Counted from the stretch's first letter, positions 18,201 through 28,900 are shown. The stretch: 33,541 nucleotides of DNA from Bremia lactucae (GCF_004359215.1 NC_090613.1:716444-749984), one strand, 5' to 3'. The notes: generated by a model not told the origin, from the letters alone. Made by a program: numbers and translations.

Positions 18201-18383
18201 TCATTGAAAGTTTGACTACCCCCGTCTCCACGATCATTCTCAACTCCATCATTCTTCACTCGTTATTATTCCACCCCCAAGTTTTGAGTTACCCAAATGG
18301 GCGTAGATGGAGCTGCTCAACCTCTACAAGCAATTTCGGTAGGCCCACGCAACATCGACTGACCACGGTCGTCATAAAGCTAA
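18201..18383. other. Unassigned sequence between rDNA and LINE remnant
   Basis: About 180 bases with no recognisable coding or repeat. It includes the point where the rDNA was broken; 28S is absent. Confidence 0.4.
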
Positions 18384-20110
18384 CCAGGATTACTCATCTT
18401 GCCTACCAAGGCGACGGGCGTCGGCTTGGCTGACTTCTCCGTCGCGGTCAAGACGCAGCGTACCAAGCACGCGCTTGGGTGGCTGACACACAAAAAAATG
18501 ATCTCGTACTTTTGTGCGTGGAGTTCCAGAGGCGGATGCGTCTCTATTGACGCTTGCTCCGATTCCATTATTGGCATTGTCTAGCCGAGCCCATCTTCCC
18601 GGGTCAAGTAAATTGGCAGGTGCTGAATGAGTGGATAGCACCCACCCTAGACCAAATCGCCCAGGTGATCACGTGAATTCAGGACCACGCAGCTGCTCTG
18701 AATGCCAGACCACTAGCTGGTCCGATGGGAATGAATTTGTCGTAGCGTCCTCGGACCCTTTTCCGCATCGACCGATAGGGCTGGTGATATGCCAGCTGAA
18801 ATGTAGCGTTTCTGGGCCACTTTCGAATGGCATACGAATCTCTGGATACGTGATTCTAATGGTAACACGCTGTCCAGCAAGAAGTATAACCAGATTGAAG
18901 GTTGCTCCCTGGATCGTCTGCACAACGTGCGTACGAGGTCGCGGAATTTATTCTGCGCATACCACGGCCACAGGTTCAATGTTATCTTCACTCTGACCGA
19001 AACCTCCTGCGGTGTACAACAGCCTTGGTATCTTTCCCCAGCTTATCTATCGGGGTGGGACTGTCATCGCCACTGTCGTTGGGCCTGCGGCACGCCCTTC
19101 CTTTTACTTCGAGCTATTGCTGGCGGCTTATGGGGGCTGGTGTCATCGGAGGTCACCTTTCCTGATTCCATCAGAGCCCCACCCAGACCGTCATTCTACA
19201 CCAGGGTGATGATGAGATGCACTGATTTTGCCAAGGTTCTCACTCGGATCTAGATGTCAGCTTGCAGTCGGAACGACAAATGCTTAGCCGCTATATCCAG
19301 ACGAAAGAGCTCGTCTTCGTCGCGCACCCGATGCTTCATCGTTTTCCATGGTCCGTTTCGGACGCGACGCCGAATTACTTCATCACGCAGGACTTGAAAA
19401 AGCAATTCTCCCGTTTCCACAAAAACGGATTAGCGAGGCAGCTGTTAGTGCTTGTTCATCGACTTGATAATAAGGCGAGGACGGATGAATGACAATGCGC
19501 GGCAGTAGAGTTGACGCCGGGGCAAGTTGTCACGGTCTCTAGGCGTACCAAGTCTGGACTGGGTAAAAAGTACGACGCGGAAAGTCAATTTGTATCGTGC
19601 CGGGCGGCACGCCGACGACAGCTGTAGAAAGGCTCCCGCCAGCAACGGCCGGGTGGCGAATATACGCCACATTTTTTTAATTTTGCTTGGACCGCAGCGC
19701 TCTGGGACAAAAAATGTAGGCCATTGGACTGGGGAACGAGTGACTCGTCATGCGACTTAACACTTCATGGATGCCTGTGCCAGTTGGCAAGTTTGCAGTA
19801 TACCCGTGAATCAGCGGAATACATTAGGTACCGGTTTTAGGACGACGTGGACGAAGCCATCCACCTTTAAGAAACTATTTACCACATCATAGCCACACTC
19901 TCTCAGACACGGCTTTGGATGGACCGGAATGCAGCAGTCTACAGGTTAATTCCAGTCGATCCTCAAGGCAACACTGCAGTTTTTGGGCATTCTGCCTACG
20001 TCAACTCCAAGCTATTGCGAAGAGGGATCATCGGCGGCCACACATGGAGCCATTTACGCTTGCTTTTCTTCGAGCGAGAACCCAGAGGTCTCCAGTCTCT
20101 ACGGTGACCT
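18384..20110 (+). pseudogene. LINE-like ORF2 C-terminal remnant
   Basis: A degenerate plus-strand coding series broken by many frameshifts. The stretch near 18838 reads LWIRDSNGNTLSSKKYNQIE, resembling the post-RT region of LINE polyproteins. 19262-19492 is open (HRFPWSVSDATPNYFITQDL). Near 19665-19710 HIFFNFAWTAALWDK resembles the end of the zf-RVT zinc-binding region (H-I-F...A..LW). The tail near 19900 reads LSQTRLWMDRNAAVYR, the W-x-RN pattern seen after zf-RVT. RT and endonuclease are missing. The assignment rests on these short similarities and is moderate. Confidence 0.5.
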
Positions 20111-20321
20111 GCTACGATTTGCGTCAGGCCCTGCCAACACTAACATCGTGGCTTTAAACTTTCCAGAGTACATAGTTACCACCGTGTGAATAGACAATCT
20201 GATTGTTATATTATATGTGTTGCTAACATCTTTGAAGAGGGGAATCAATTCATAGAGGAGAAAAGGCGTTTTTTTAAGGAAGCGGGTAATAATAATAGCG
20301 AGGGTCAATACAAATGCCACA
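20111..20321. other. Unassigned spacer
   Basis: About 210 bases after the LINE remnant, possibly its decayed 3' end. It is A/T-rich toward the LTR-C start, and no feature can be supported. Confidence 0.35.
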
Positions 20322-20822
20322 TGTGACGGGGCACCTTTCACTAGTACTGATCAGTACTAATTAACCTTACACTGATTACAGTGTAGGTTAGGTGCCTCAA
20401 AACTTCACGTGCACAGGGGTAAAGAGGAAGGTTTCTAGGTAGCTAAGGGGCTTAAGCTCCAAAGGTAATTCAAAGGATTATAATTAGGGAAAAAGTATAA
20501 CTGTAATAATATATTTTTATTTACCTACGTAACGATCTTTTATCTACTACTGAACTAATTATATAATATTTAACTAAGTATGGCGCCTCCTTCGCATAGC
20601 ACAATTGTGTCTTATAACGATTAGCGGGGTTGGTTTAGACTTAAATTATTCAATCAATGGAGCTAACGTCTTATTGCATCAATATTACCAAATTTGGTAA
20701 TATTAGACGACTTAAGTCAAAATTATTTTAGATGGTAAATTTGTACTTCTATATTCACTTCCTAGAAAAGATAATAATACTATTATTCCTTACATAGAAA
20801 ATAATACTTTTATAACGTAACA
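20322..20822 (+). mobile_element. LTR, family C, copy 1
   Basis: It begins TGTGACGGGGCAC and shares block order with family A: a hairpin just inside the end (TAGTACTGATCAGTACTA at 20342-20359), an ACACTG/CAGTGT pair, a GGTGCCT box, an ACGTGCA box and GAGGAAG. It contains a perfect 24-bp palindrome at 20681-20704. A likely end is ACGTAACA at 20822, giving about 500 bp, but no target duplication is seen, so the right end is uncertain. No internal domain is attached. Confidence 0.6.
20681..20704. repeat. Perfect 24-bp palindrome in LTR-C copy 1
   Basis: The half-site AATATTACCAAA is followed by its exact reverse complement. The CCAAATTTGG centre is shared with the palindrome in copy 2. Confidence 0.9.
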
Positions 20823-21369
20823 ACCCTCCGACCCATAGCCAATCAGAACGCAATACAATATCAATGCAATCCCTTGTCCCGTAGCTAATCAGACATACTG
20901 AAAATATTAATGTACCTCTTGTCTCAAAGCTAATTAAAAAGATAACGGTTCACGTACCTTTATCATTAAGTAAAAATAGTGTAACTATATTGCCCGCTTT
21001 CTATGTGGTGCTGCCGTGTGTTCCCTCCCTACTGCTCCTAGAAGAACTACATTTGTTGCATCCAAGCCACCAAGCAATGAACAATTCACACTCGAATATC
21101 TTACCATCACAATAATGGAGCAAGATCACCGGCACGCTTTATGGGAGACTTGGAGTAATGGCCAAGTCAGAGTCAAAAAGCCGAACCTATGAGCTCGGCC
21201 CACAAGCTAAGTTGCTCGAGGCCTTTGAAGCAAAAAAAAACGACTTTAGCTCGACAGTTAACTTAAGTTGTTGACTGGCGAACAATTTAAGATCTCATAG
21301 ACAAAGGCATAAATATGTAATAGATAGACTTTTATAGTGCTCGACTAAGAGGAAAAATTCGACTTCCGT
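20823..21369. repeat. Spacer with a 45-46-bp degenerate tandem repeat
   Basis: The motif AGCYAATCAG recurs at 20837, 20883 and 20928 with similar flanks (CCCATAGCC..., CCCGTAGCT..., CTCAAAGCT...), giving three units of 45-46 bases. The rest of the stretch to 21369 shows no gene. Confidence 0.5.
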
Positions 21370-21880
21370 TGTAGTCGGGCACGTCTTAATGCAGCCACGC
21401 TCTACTTAGACACACACCCTAGCACAGCGAGGAAGCGGTTTGACCGTCTTCTCTTCCGTGCAGTGATGTAGTTGTGGTTGGCGCGTTAGTGACCTCACCC
21501 AACGCATTAAAAGCTCTAGTAAAGTGTCGTCACGGGAGCGGTCATCTGGCTCCTCGTGCGCACTTATAAGTTTTCAGACTCATTTATATTCAATCGCATT
21601 AAGTATAAAAATCTTTTTTACTCATCAAAAATTTCATCTCTGTAGATAACACTAATATGTATTGCGAGCGTATTTTTCTCGATATCTCGCGTAACGGATG
21701 ACGCTAGCCTACATCATGGATGACGATAGGCGTCATCTTTCCTCATGTGAATGCAGCCATGTGCATAACACACATAGAGGTTGGTCACAAATGTGAACCA
21801 CACTCAAGCGCTGGGTCTACATACTTTATATAGGTAATTGACCATCTCTAAAGTACACCAATTGTACACCATCCCCTTAA
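21370..21880 (-). mobile_element. LTR, family B, copy 2
   Basis: The reverse complement of LTR-B. On + it begins TGTAGTCGGGCACGTC and runs through the GATGACGC palindromes (21698-21740) to GGGTCTACATACTTTATATA, the TATA box. It continues with CTAAAGTACACCAATTGTAC, matching the U3 fragment at 12724. The exact U3 terminus (about 21880) is not certain. A plus-strand gag starts about 120 bases beyond, so this LTR points away from it and belongs to a different insertion or an inverted piece. Confidence 0.72.
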
Positions 21881-21997
21881 AGACCGAAATTTCATTTTAA
21901 ATTCGGTAAAGAGGAGCGAGAAACTGCGAGCAGCTTTACGCGCTGCTAGTTCTCTCAATCACTCTAGCGACCTGTGTTTTCATACACGGCGCCAAAG

Positions 21998-23496
21998 ATG
22001 CCACCTAAAAGGGGCACGTTCGTGGTTAGTCTGCGAAGACGCCCACTCAACTTCGCGCTAAGCCCATTCGCCGCGTTAACACGCCGGCAGTGTCCAATGC
22101 CTCAGTCGAAACACCGACAGCTACTGCTGATGTCGCGCTAACGGGGTTAAAGGATCCATTCCACTTTAATAGTGAGGATGCTGATCCATCGCTCATTGTC
22201 GACTACAATGATTTGACACCGTTGCCGGCACCTAAAAGTAGTGATGCGGACAACGAGCTAATAAGGAAGGATGATGGCGCATTACTGCCCATTCAAACTT
22301 CTCTCATCGCACATAACTTGGAGACCGCAACATTTACGAATGCTGTTTCGTTGAATGTGCTGGACAAGGCCGCGATCATTGATGAAAGCTGTGACCATAA
22401 AGGCGCAGCCGCTTCTTCGTTGGGATAAACCTCAACGCCTCATGCTCACACCATAATCCATGATGGTTCTGACATAGAGGATTCGGAGCCTAAAGCTCCG
22501 CCGACGACACGTGAACGTGCTCAGTCGGTGTCACAAGCCAGTCGTTTAGAACGCGGCTATGTGACGGGTGGCATTCCAAAGATGCCCCCTCCATCTAAGT
22601 GGCCTCGTTTAAACGGGCCAAGAGCGTCGCTCCTAGAGTGCGCTCTTGTAGACGCACATAATTATTATGGCGTCTTTAAATCATGGAGGGCTCAGGGAAA
22701 ATCGCTTGGGCGTATTTTCCCGATCCCGATCGTGTTGCGTTCAAATGAAACGCCCGACCAATACGAGGCGGAATTTCTGCACCGCATTCAACCACTTTCC
22801 GATGTGATGAAACAGCAGTCGCAGCGAATTAATTTCGCCCGTTTGCGTGTGAAAGAAATCATGGGTGGTACTGTACCCCCTGTTTCTTCTCACTACGCTG
22901 CTTCTGCTAGTCCATTTGAGACTAGCGAAGTGGCCTCAGCTGGTGCTCCTTTTCATAGGCAGCAACCAAGCCGGGCACATCAATACGTAGGGTATCGATC
23001 GGTTCCCAAGAGTCAAAACTCTTCGGGTAACCTTTCCATTGGACGAGGATCTGGTACCCTTGCGTCACGGAGCGGTGGGCAAGCAACCTGCCAACAAGGA
23101 AGCGTTGATTCCCACCCGCATATATCAGTGCAGGTGGCGCCCGATAGGAGTGATGATCTCGCCCACCTACTCGCGGCTGCCATACCTTCGTCTGTTAAGC
23201 CACATGCGTTAAGCGCTGCTGAACGACGTATTCGGATCTCGAGGGTCAAGTCTTGCGACTGACCTCGGATCTCGTTGATGTCCGAGCGACGGCTCGTCAG
23301 GATTCTAAACGCCTGAAGAGTCGCTTGGATCTCTTTGAACGGATATGGCTGAGGTATCCGCGTTACGCGTGATGTCCCTCGCTCTCCAAGTCCTGTCCTT
23401 GGTGGGAGGCTTCGGTCCGATAGCTTTTCGCCTTCAACGTCCGCCTCACCCGAACGACGCTCGACTAACAGTCGGCGTCACCATCGGTCTCCTTAG
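21998..23496 (+). pseudogene. gag: Ty3/gypsy-type gag-like ORF (second family)
   Basis: Starts with ATG 21998 (MPPKRGTFVV), a common opening for gypsy Gag. After an early frameshift, one frame runs from 22030 to 23262 with a single TAA at 22426. It contains YNDLTPLPAPKSSDADNELI, a block near 22640-22860 (ECALVDAHNYYGVFKSWRAQ, ETPDQYEAEFLHRIQPLSDV) and a Ser/Gln/Gly-rich stretch. It shifts frame to a leucine/arginine-rich helix (VLRLTSDLVDVRATARQDSK) and back to an SR/P-rich tail ending at TAG 23494-23496. No zinc knuckle is visible. The function as Gag is inferred from position, start and composition. Beyond 23496 the sequence switches to a minus-strand integrase tail. Confidence 0.55.
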
Positions 23497-23499
23497 CCA

Positions 23500-24560
23500 G
23501 ATGGGGATATGTGAGACCTCATTTGGGTCTACATACCGTTTCAGACGACGCACGTAAAATACGGGGTTCTTCTTTATATACGGGGGGAGGGTGAGCCTAT
23601 AATTTAGGTCTCCAACCTCTTCTACCACCGCAAAGGGCCAAATGAAACGCGGCAACAACTTCGTAGTACCTCCAGGTAGTACAGAAATTGCATTTTTAGG
23701 TAGGGTAGCAGTACTTATTAGTACTTTTTTCCCTCACTCTAAAAGCGTTCATTTCTTACGACCATTTCGGTCCGCATATTCTTTTTGCTTGTCCTGTGCG
23801 CTTACCATTGCGTCACGGACTTTCCGTATGATGGCTAATCGCTCATCCACAAAGCGTTGAGCCTCGCTCACGCTTTTAGCATCAAACTCGCCTATGATAC
23901 CGCCAAGAGGTCGGTCATAAGGCGTAGTTTTATTGACCACTGCTAAAATGGCAGGGTCACTAGGGCAAGTTTCTGTCTTTGAGATGATACCCTCATGGGT
24001 CATCGTCATATTGACGAAACTATGTCCCTCTTTCGCACCGAGTATAATGAGGGGCCCTCCCCCACTAAGACTCGGGCTGCGCACAACCGAGAATGGCGTC
24101 CGAGGATGGAGTAGTCCATTAATATAAAACGGTGTCTCGCCCGTACTGGCGTGGACACTGTTATTTATAGCGAACTCCACAAAGGGCAATTGCTTGCTCC
24201 ACTCTTTGGGAGTTGCTATAGTGCGTAAGACATCCGCCACGACCCGATTGGCACGTTCTGTTTGGCCATCGGTCTGGGGATGATCTGCGGTCGACATGTG
24301 GAGCTTGCTACCAAGCAGCTCAAACACATGTCGCCAAAAACCAGACGTAAAACGTGGATCCCGGTCCGATACTATGGACTCGGGCATCCCGTGTAGTCGG
24401 TAAACATGATCCAGGAACAAGAGAGCTGCCTCCTTGCCTGTGATCGATGTCTTACATGGTGCTAAATGCACCATCTTGCTCAGTCTGTCTACAAAGACGA
24501 CTAGCCCTGTCCGACCCTTATAATTGGGCGGCATGCCAAATATGAAGTCCAGATTTACTG
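23500..24560 (-). pseudogene. pol: Ty3/gypsy integrase core and C-terminal domain
   Basis: The minus-strand integrase that would insert element cDNA. The open part 23749-24534 has the catalytic residues of the DDE triad: Asp in VVFVDRLSKM, Asp in VSDRDPRF and Glu in QTDGQTERANR, with exactly 35 residues between the last two. A C-terminal GPY/F-like module follows in another frame at 23446-23658 (PRFIWPFAVVEEVGDLNYRL then FYVRRLKRYVDPNEVSH). A frameshift and stop separate the two. The catalytic core is the best preserved mobile-element enzyme segment in the window. Confidence 0.88.
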
Positions 24561-25081
24561 ACTACCAGCAGTTGGTGGAATCGCTAGCGGCTTTTGTGGC
24601 GCACTGCTGGATGGTGCAGGCTTAATGCGCTGACACTAATCGCAAGAGCGAATATAGTTGGCCACCCATCTACAGAGATGTGGCCACCAAAATCCTCTGA
24701 CACTCGTAAGAATGTCTTTCCACGGCCCAGATGCCCACTTGATGGTGCATCATGGTGCTCGTGAAGGATCATGAGCTTGAGATCTGTGTCATGAGGCACA
24801 TAGATTCTCAAGGGATCACAAGGTAACAGCTGATGTCATAACAGGCCATCGCTGTAGCTAAAGCGAGTTAGCTTAACTTTCAGGTGCGACGGAAGGGATA
24901 CCTGTCGTCCACCGAAGTGATCCAACAGCAGGCGACAGTGGTCGTCCTGACTGTAGCTCTCTTTTATCTCAGAGGCCAATGAGCTCGTCGCGTGGTATGC
25001 CTTCATGCCTGCCAACGTTGACGGCTGGAATTGTGCTTTAGAATTATGAACCACGCGCCATCCACTTGTGGCTTTACGCAC
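24561..25081 (-). pseudogene. pol: Ty3/gypsy integrase zinc-binding domain and upstream linker
   Basis: Minus-strand continuation of the pol at 23500. 24836-25081 encodes MKAYHATSSLASEIKESYSQ and LDHFGGRQVSLPSHLK, the RNase H-integrase linker. 24584-24811 encodes the HHCC region (HEHHDAPSSGHLGRGKTFL). The two cysteines are at CD-stop-CQRIKP near 24640, with a TAG between them. The linker is fused upstream to an RT start (WRVVHN) near 25040, so RT palm, thumb and RNase H have been deleted. Confidence 0.8.
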
Positions 25082-25327
25082 AATAAGGTCGGGCTGCAGT
25101 GAGGCGATTGGCTCTCACGCACATGTCCCGCATTGGCTCGCTTGTCGAAGAACCCATCGATATAATCGACTTGTTTTTTCGGCAATGGCTATTGCCTGGT
25201 TACACAATACTTGGTGCCAGGTTCGAGGTCTATCACGTGCCCGATGCCCCTATCTGCTGGTAGGCGGCTCGGCACTTCTTCTAGGAACACATCGCGATGT
25301 TTCCACAGAACCTCAAAGAACGGACTA
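25040..25327 (-). pseudogene. pol: Ty3/gypsy RT N-terminal fragment
   Basis: Encodes HRDVFLEEVPSRLPADRGIG, then PKKQVDYIDGFFDKRANAGH and a degenerate RKATSGWRVVHN, matching 14387-14749. It jumps directly to the linker at about 25040. Its 5' edge at 25327 abuts an LTR-C fragment. Frameshifts are present. Confidence 0.82.
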
Positions 25328-25612
25328 TGACATAACATATTTCCTCTCTGTTGAAGAGAGCTGGAAAGTGGCCTTGGAACACGGATTGTCATTCGTCTGG
25401 AGGTTATATGTAAATATTGATGCAATCGCCAAATTTGGCGATTGCAGGTGGTCTGTGATGCCAGCGATTTTGCAAGACTTCTTAGCTACTGAGAGGCTTC
25501 CTTTGCACGTCGTGTACGTGAAGTAGTCGAGGCACCGACATTCACTATAGTCAGTGTAGGTTGACTGGTACTATCGAAAGTTCGTGCGAAGAGTGCCCTG
25601 CTAAAGTTTTTT
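25328..25612 (-). mobile_element. LTR-C-like fragment, copy 2
   Basis: In reverse complement it shows the same block order as 20322-20460: AGGGCAC, a GTAC pair, AACCTACACTGA, GGTGCCTCGA, CTTCACGTACAC, AGGAAGCC, AGTAGCTAAG. It contains a 26-bp perfect palindrome at 25421-25446 with the same CCAAATTTGG centre as copy 1. It is shorter than copy 1, so parts are deleted. Confidence 0.6.
25421..25446. repeat. Perfect 26-bp palindrome in LTR-C copy 2
   Basis: The half-site TGCAATCGCCAAA is followed by its exact reverse complement. The centre is identical to copy 1 while the outer arms differ but remain complementary. Confidence 0.9.
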
Positions 25613-26263
25613 TTATTCCTGTACTAAGCCACACTTAGCAGCATAGAATCTCCCTCTGCCGTTGTGCACGTAAGTTGTAGCGGGGCTACCTCACTCCTAA
25701 GGTCAGAAGAAGGCTTTAATGGAGAGCCTCTTAGGTTTATAAAACCAAATAATTCAACAACTAAGTCAGCTGTTCAGGCTCGTAGAGCTCTGTGAATCCT
25801 TGTTCATGGGACTCGGTGGTTCATGAAACGAAGTAGCAACTAATGCCCAAGCGTATATACCTTAAAAAGGTTTATTACTATCGTTGATCGCAGCACAAGT
25901 AAACACTCGAATATCCAAAGGGGAAATGAACTTTCACCTTTGAAATTTAAATTTACCCTTATTGCGTTTATAATAGATTTAGGCCACAATATATCTATCT
26001 GGTGGCGATCACTACAATTACCTATTATAAATGCGGTTTTAATGATACGCCTATTTATATAGAATGGAGGGTAATTGGCCCATAATGTGAAATGTACCAC
26101 AATAGCGGTATACCATCCGGAGTGTTACTAAATGCACCCTCCCCCATCAGACTGTTGACACGAGTGTCGACATTCGCACACATTTTCTCTTTGAGTTGGA
26201 TAACGAGTTGCTAATTTTTACGGTTGTGTTTACATCCTCTTAGCTTATGACACTCAAGCCAGC
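25613..26263. other. Unassigned AT-rich region
   Basis: About 650 bases without a gene. A TGTAGCGGGGCTACC stretch at 25676 resembles the TGTRACGGGG start of the A and C LTRs, but I cannot find a matching other end or target duplication, so it is only a possible LTR remnant. Confidence 0.35.
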
Positions 26264-26954
26264 GTCACCGCCCGTTTCTTCCTTTTGGAATGATGAAGGG
26301 ATGGTGTCTTTTGAGGCTAACCTTTAGTTTAAGGAGGAGGATGAGGAAACTCAACACAAGCACGCACCAGCGTGAAGACGAATCGCGCAAAGCTCCCAAT
26401 TCGTTCCCAGAATTAAGTGTAGCGGATGTTTACCCGCATTACGCGGAGCACCGGGCCTTACAGCCAATATAATAACGAATCCGCTCAAAGAGAGCAACAG
26501 TATGCAATCATCAGCGAGAAGCGAGCCCATCGCCGCGCTACGTCCCTTGTTAAGGCAAAAACTCACAATGGATATAGATTCACACCACTCAGTATGAAAG
26601 ATCACCTCCAAGAGGTTGCGGGTCGTAAGTTGCATACCTAGGCTCCTGGACCCTAGGCGACTACGCCGGAGGAGCGTGCCGAGCGTACAGCTATAATGAG
26701 CGATACCTTACCCATGATTACGCCACGTAAGTATTTAGCGCGTCTGCGAAGTCAAGCACGTGGCCTCCATGAGGGAGATTTCGACCATTTTTTATATCCA
26801 AACGATTCGGATCCAAAAACGAGAATTCGTTTGGAAATTGGATGCACTAGGCTCGTCTCGTTACAACTATCGTCTCTTAGAAACTCTGTCGATGCGGTTA
26901 AAGTTCGTTTGAAACGAAACCTCCGCTTTTATTTTGCGGGGTTGAAGGCCAAGG
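26264..26954 (+). pseudogene. Unrecognised degenerate coding stretch, possible retroelement gag
   Basis: A plus-strand series of open pieces: 26290-26472 (REDESRKAPNSFPELSVADV), then 26426-26638 in another frame (EKRAHRRATSLVKAKTHNGY), a stop at 26639, and 26696-26980 (TPRKYLARLRSQARGLHEGD) in that same frame. I do not recognise the family. Its position before an integrase C-terminus on the same strand suggests an internally deleted gypsy element with this as its 5' gene. Confidence 0.4.
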
Positions 26955-27610
26955 TAACTATTGCGTCCACGCTTTATTGAACCATTTGCGGTCGTTGCTA
27001 AAGCGGGCCTAGCTTACACGCTCAACCTCCCATGCAAGCTGCGTACACCGCAGCGTTCTACGTTGGCTTACTTGAGCCCTATATGGGTCCTTCCTATGTG
27101 GATTTGAAGGCGCTCCCGCCGAGTACGTCGGCTGCGCCGCAGATTGCTACATCCTCATTAAAAGGTCGAACTGGCCCTCTCAACTAAGCTTTACGGCTCT
27201 AACATCAATAGACGATCTTGGACCTTACCAAGAATACGCTCCTTTCAAGCAAAATTCTCACAAAGAAGTTGCACATCATCCCTTGACGCCAGCACAGATG
27301 CCACCTTTATTCTGGCCCCCTCCTGCGTTGCTCGACGAGCAGGGGAAACTTCAGCTCCACGTTGAGATACTTTCGAAGCGACGTTGTCGTAACGGTCAAT
27401 ACCAGTATCTGGTGAAGTGGCTCAGGAACCCAAGTCGAAAAACTCGTTGGAGTTCTAGATTTTTTCTTTGGCAAGATTACGCTTACGCCGTTGGCGTTCT
27501 TAGCGCCACGCTCAGGGTGACCTTGCGTCGATCGACGCTTCCCCCCAATAGAGGTTGGAACGGATGGATCCCAACCTCAAAGCGACTTAGATCCACAATT
27601 GCGTGAGCAG
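26955..27610 (+). pseudogene. pol: Ty3/gypsy integrase C-terminus with chromodomain
   Basis: Near 26960-27100 the plus strand reads PRFIEPFAVVAKAGLAYTLN then LPCKLRT, the integrase C-terminal module. A frameshift leads to FYVGLLEPYMGPSYVD. At 27340-27430 a chromodomain follows: EILSKRRCRNGQYQYLVKWL, with the aromatic/KWL signature. Chromodomain-tailed integrases define chromoviruses, where the domain steers insertion to particular chromatin. Stops between the modules make it non-functional. The integrase core that should precede it is missing. Confidence 0.75.
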
Positions 27611-27823
27611 CCGATATACGAGAGCGCGGGCTGGGCCGAAAATCGTATTGCGGTCGAAACGCCGCGCTTAGTTGGCTCTTAAAGACCGCAGATACTGCGT
27701 TAGTCGGTGTATTTTAGCATTAAGCAGTAGTCAGTAACTGACCTTATAAGATTAAGTACAGCTTCTAGCTTTAGCATCCGCTTATTCTTTTTGTTTGTTT
27801 AAGCTATCAGCCATTGTATCTCG
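27611..27823. other. Spacer between two tail-to-tail pol remnants
   Basis: About 210 bases with no recognisable feature. It may contain the decayed 3' untranslated part of the chromovirus remnant. Confidence 0.3.
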
Positions 27824-28415
27824 CTAATGTCTTAAGACATTTAATTCCGTTGCGAGAAACTCGCTGACCTGTTTCTTACCCGTACGGGCTGATATTAGCA
27901 AGCTGATCGGCATCCCTCCCTCCTCAAGCCTTGAACCACGTAGTAGCGTTAATGGAATGCGCTGGTGTGGGATGTTGTTTTCGTAGAACGAAGTATAACT
28001 GGTGGAGGCATGTCCAGTATTTTTTAATGCAAACTCAATAACTGAGAGCATTAGACTCCAGCAATTTGTTGCTACAACACACACGCTGCGCAGATCGCCT
28101 TAAGAGATGTGATTAACAAATTCGGTTTGAATATCGGTCTGCGGATCCCTCGTGGGCATGTCCATTCTGGTACCAAGCACTCGGAAGATCGACCTCCAGA
28201 ATGTAGCCTGAAACGAGGGTCTCTATCGAAGACAATTGCCAGTGGCAACCCGTGTTGACGAAGCACACGATCAATAAACGGCCTTGCTATACCTTCATAT
28301 CCGGCACAGCCGCTAAACGAGCCAACTTGCTCAAAGAGTCAACAAAGACCACGATGCTCGCGTAATGGCCGAATCTTCGGTATGCCAAACACAAAATCCA
28401 CATTTATGGACCTTC
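27824..28415 (-). pseudogene. pol: Ty3/gypsy integrase core remnant
   Basis: Minus-strand integrase. IVVFVDSLSKLARLAAVPD lies near 28330-28365 with the first catalytic Asp, then RQHGLPLAIVFDRDPRF near 28220 with the second. The TADHPQTD/E region is frameshifted near 28140. 27824-28084 follows with VIEFALKNTGHAST. The HHCC domain and C-terminus are lost. It differs from the integrase at 23500 in many residues, so it comes from another gypsy lineage. Confidence 0.78.
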
Positions 28416-28900
28416 AACACCCGGTGGGTACAAGCAAAGTAAAATGCGGTGCCGTCGCGTGTTCCGAGCGACGATTCTGGCACACAGGATCCAATAAAAT
28501 TATTTATTCCTGCATATTCCTATAAACATGCCAAAAGCTGAAATGTAGTTTGAATAAATTGAATTTGGCAGTATGACCTCTGTATCTACCCAGAAAAATG
28601 GCTAAGCTAGCATGCTGGTCGGCTTGTGAATGTCCGTTGTTTCTTGGCGCACATGCGGTTAATACTGATCTCATAACAATTCTTCAAACAGTGTCTTGCG
28701 GTTTAGGTGGTTAATAGGCTCGTCGAAGAATCAGAGGTTGCTAAATCGAATCCCGGTAATGCCGAGAATTTTTTTCGAAACCTAATGTATTTATTTCCAG
28801 AGGTGGCATGTACGTTGAGAAAGGGTGCCGCGGAGAGTTATTAGTAGCTTGCACACGTTAGAATCTTGAACATATAGTCGTCGCCAGGGCCCGCAAGGGT
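28416..28900. other. Unassigned region
   Basis: About 480 bases between the integrase remnant and the LINE. No ORF or repeat with recognisable family features was seen. Confidence 0.35.

Noticed and set aside
18201..18400. 28S rRNA start after ITS2
   Set aside because: No conserved LSU opening such as the post-ITS2 helix or early LSU motifs is present; sequence turns into unrelated and then LINE-like DNA.
25676..26150. Complete LTR beginning TGTAGCGGGG
   Set aside because: The start resembles LTR families A and C but no matching terminus or target duplication could be found.
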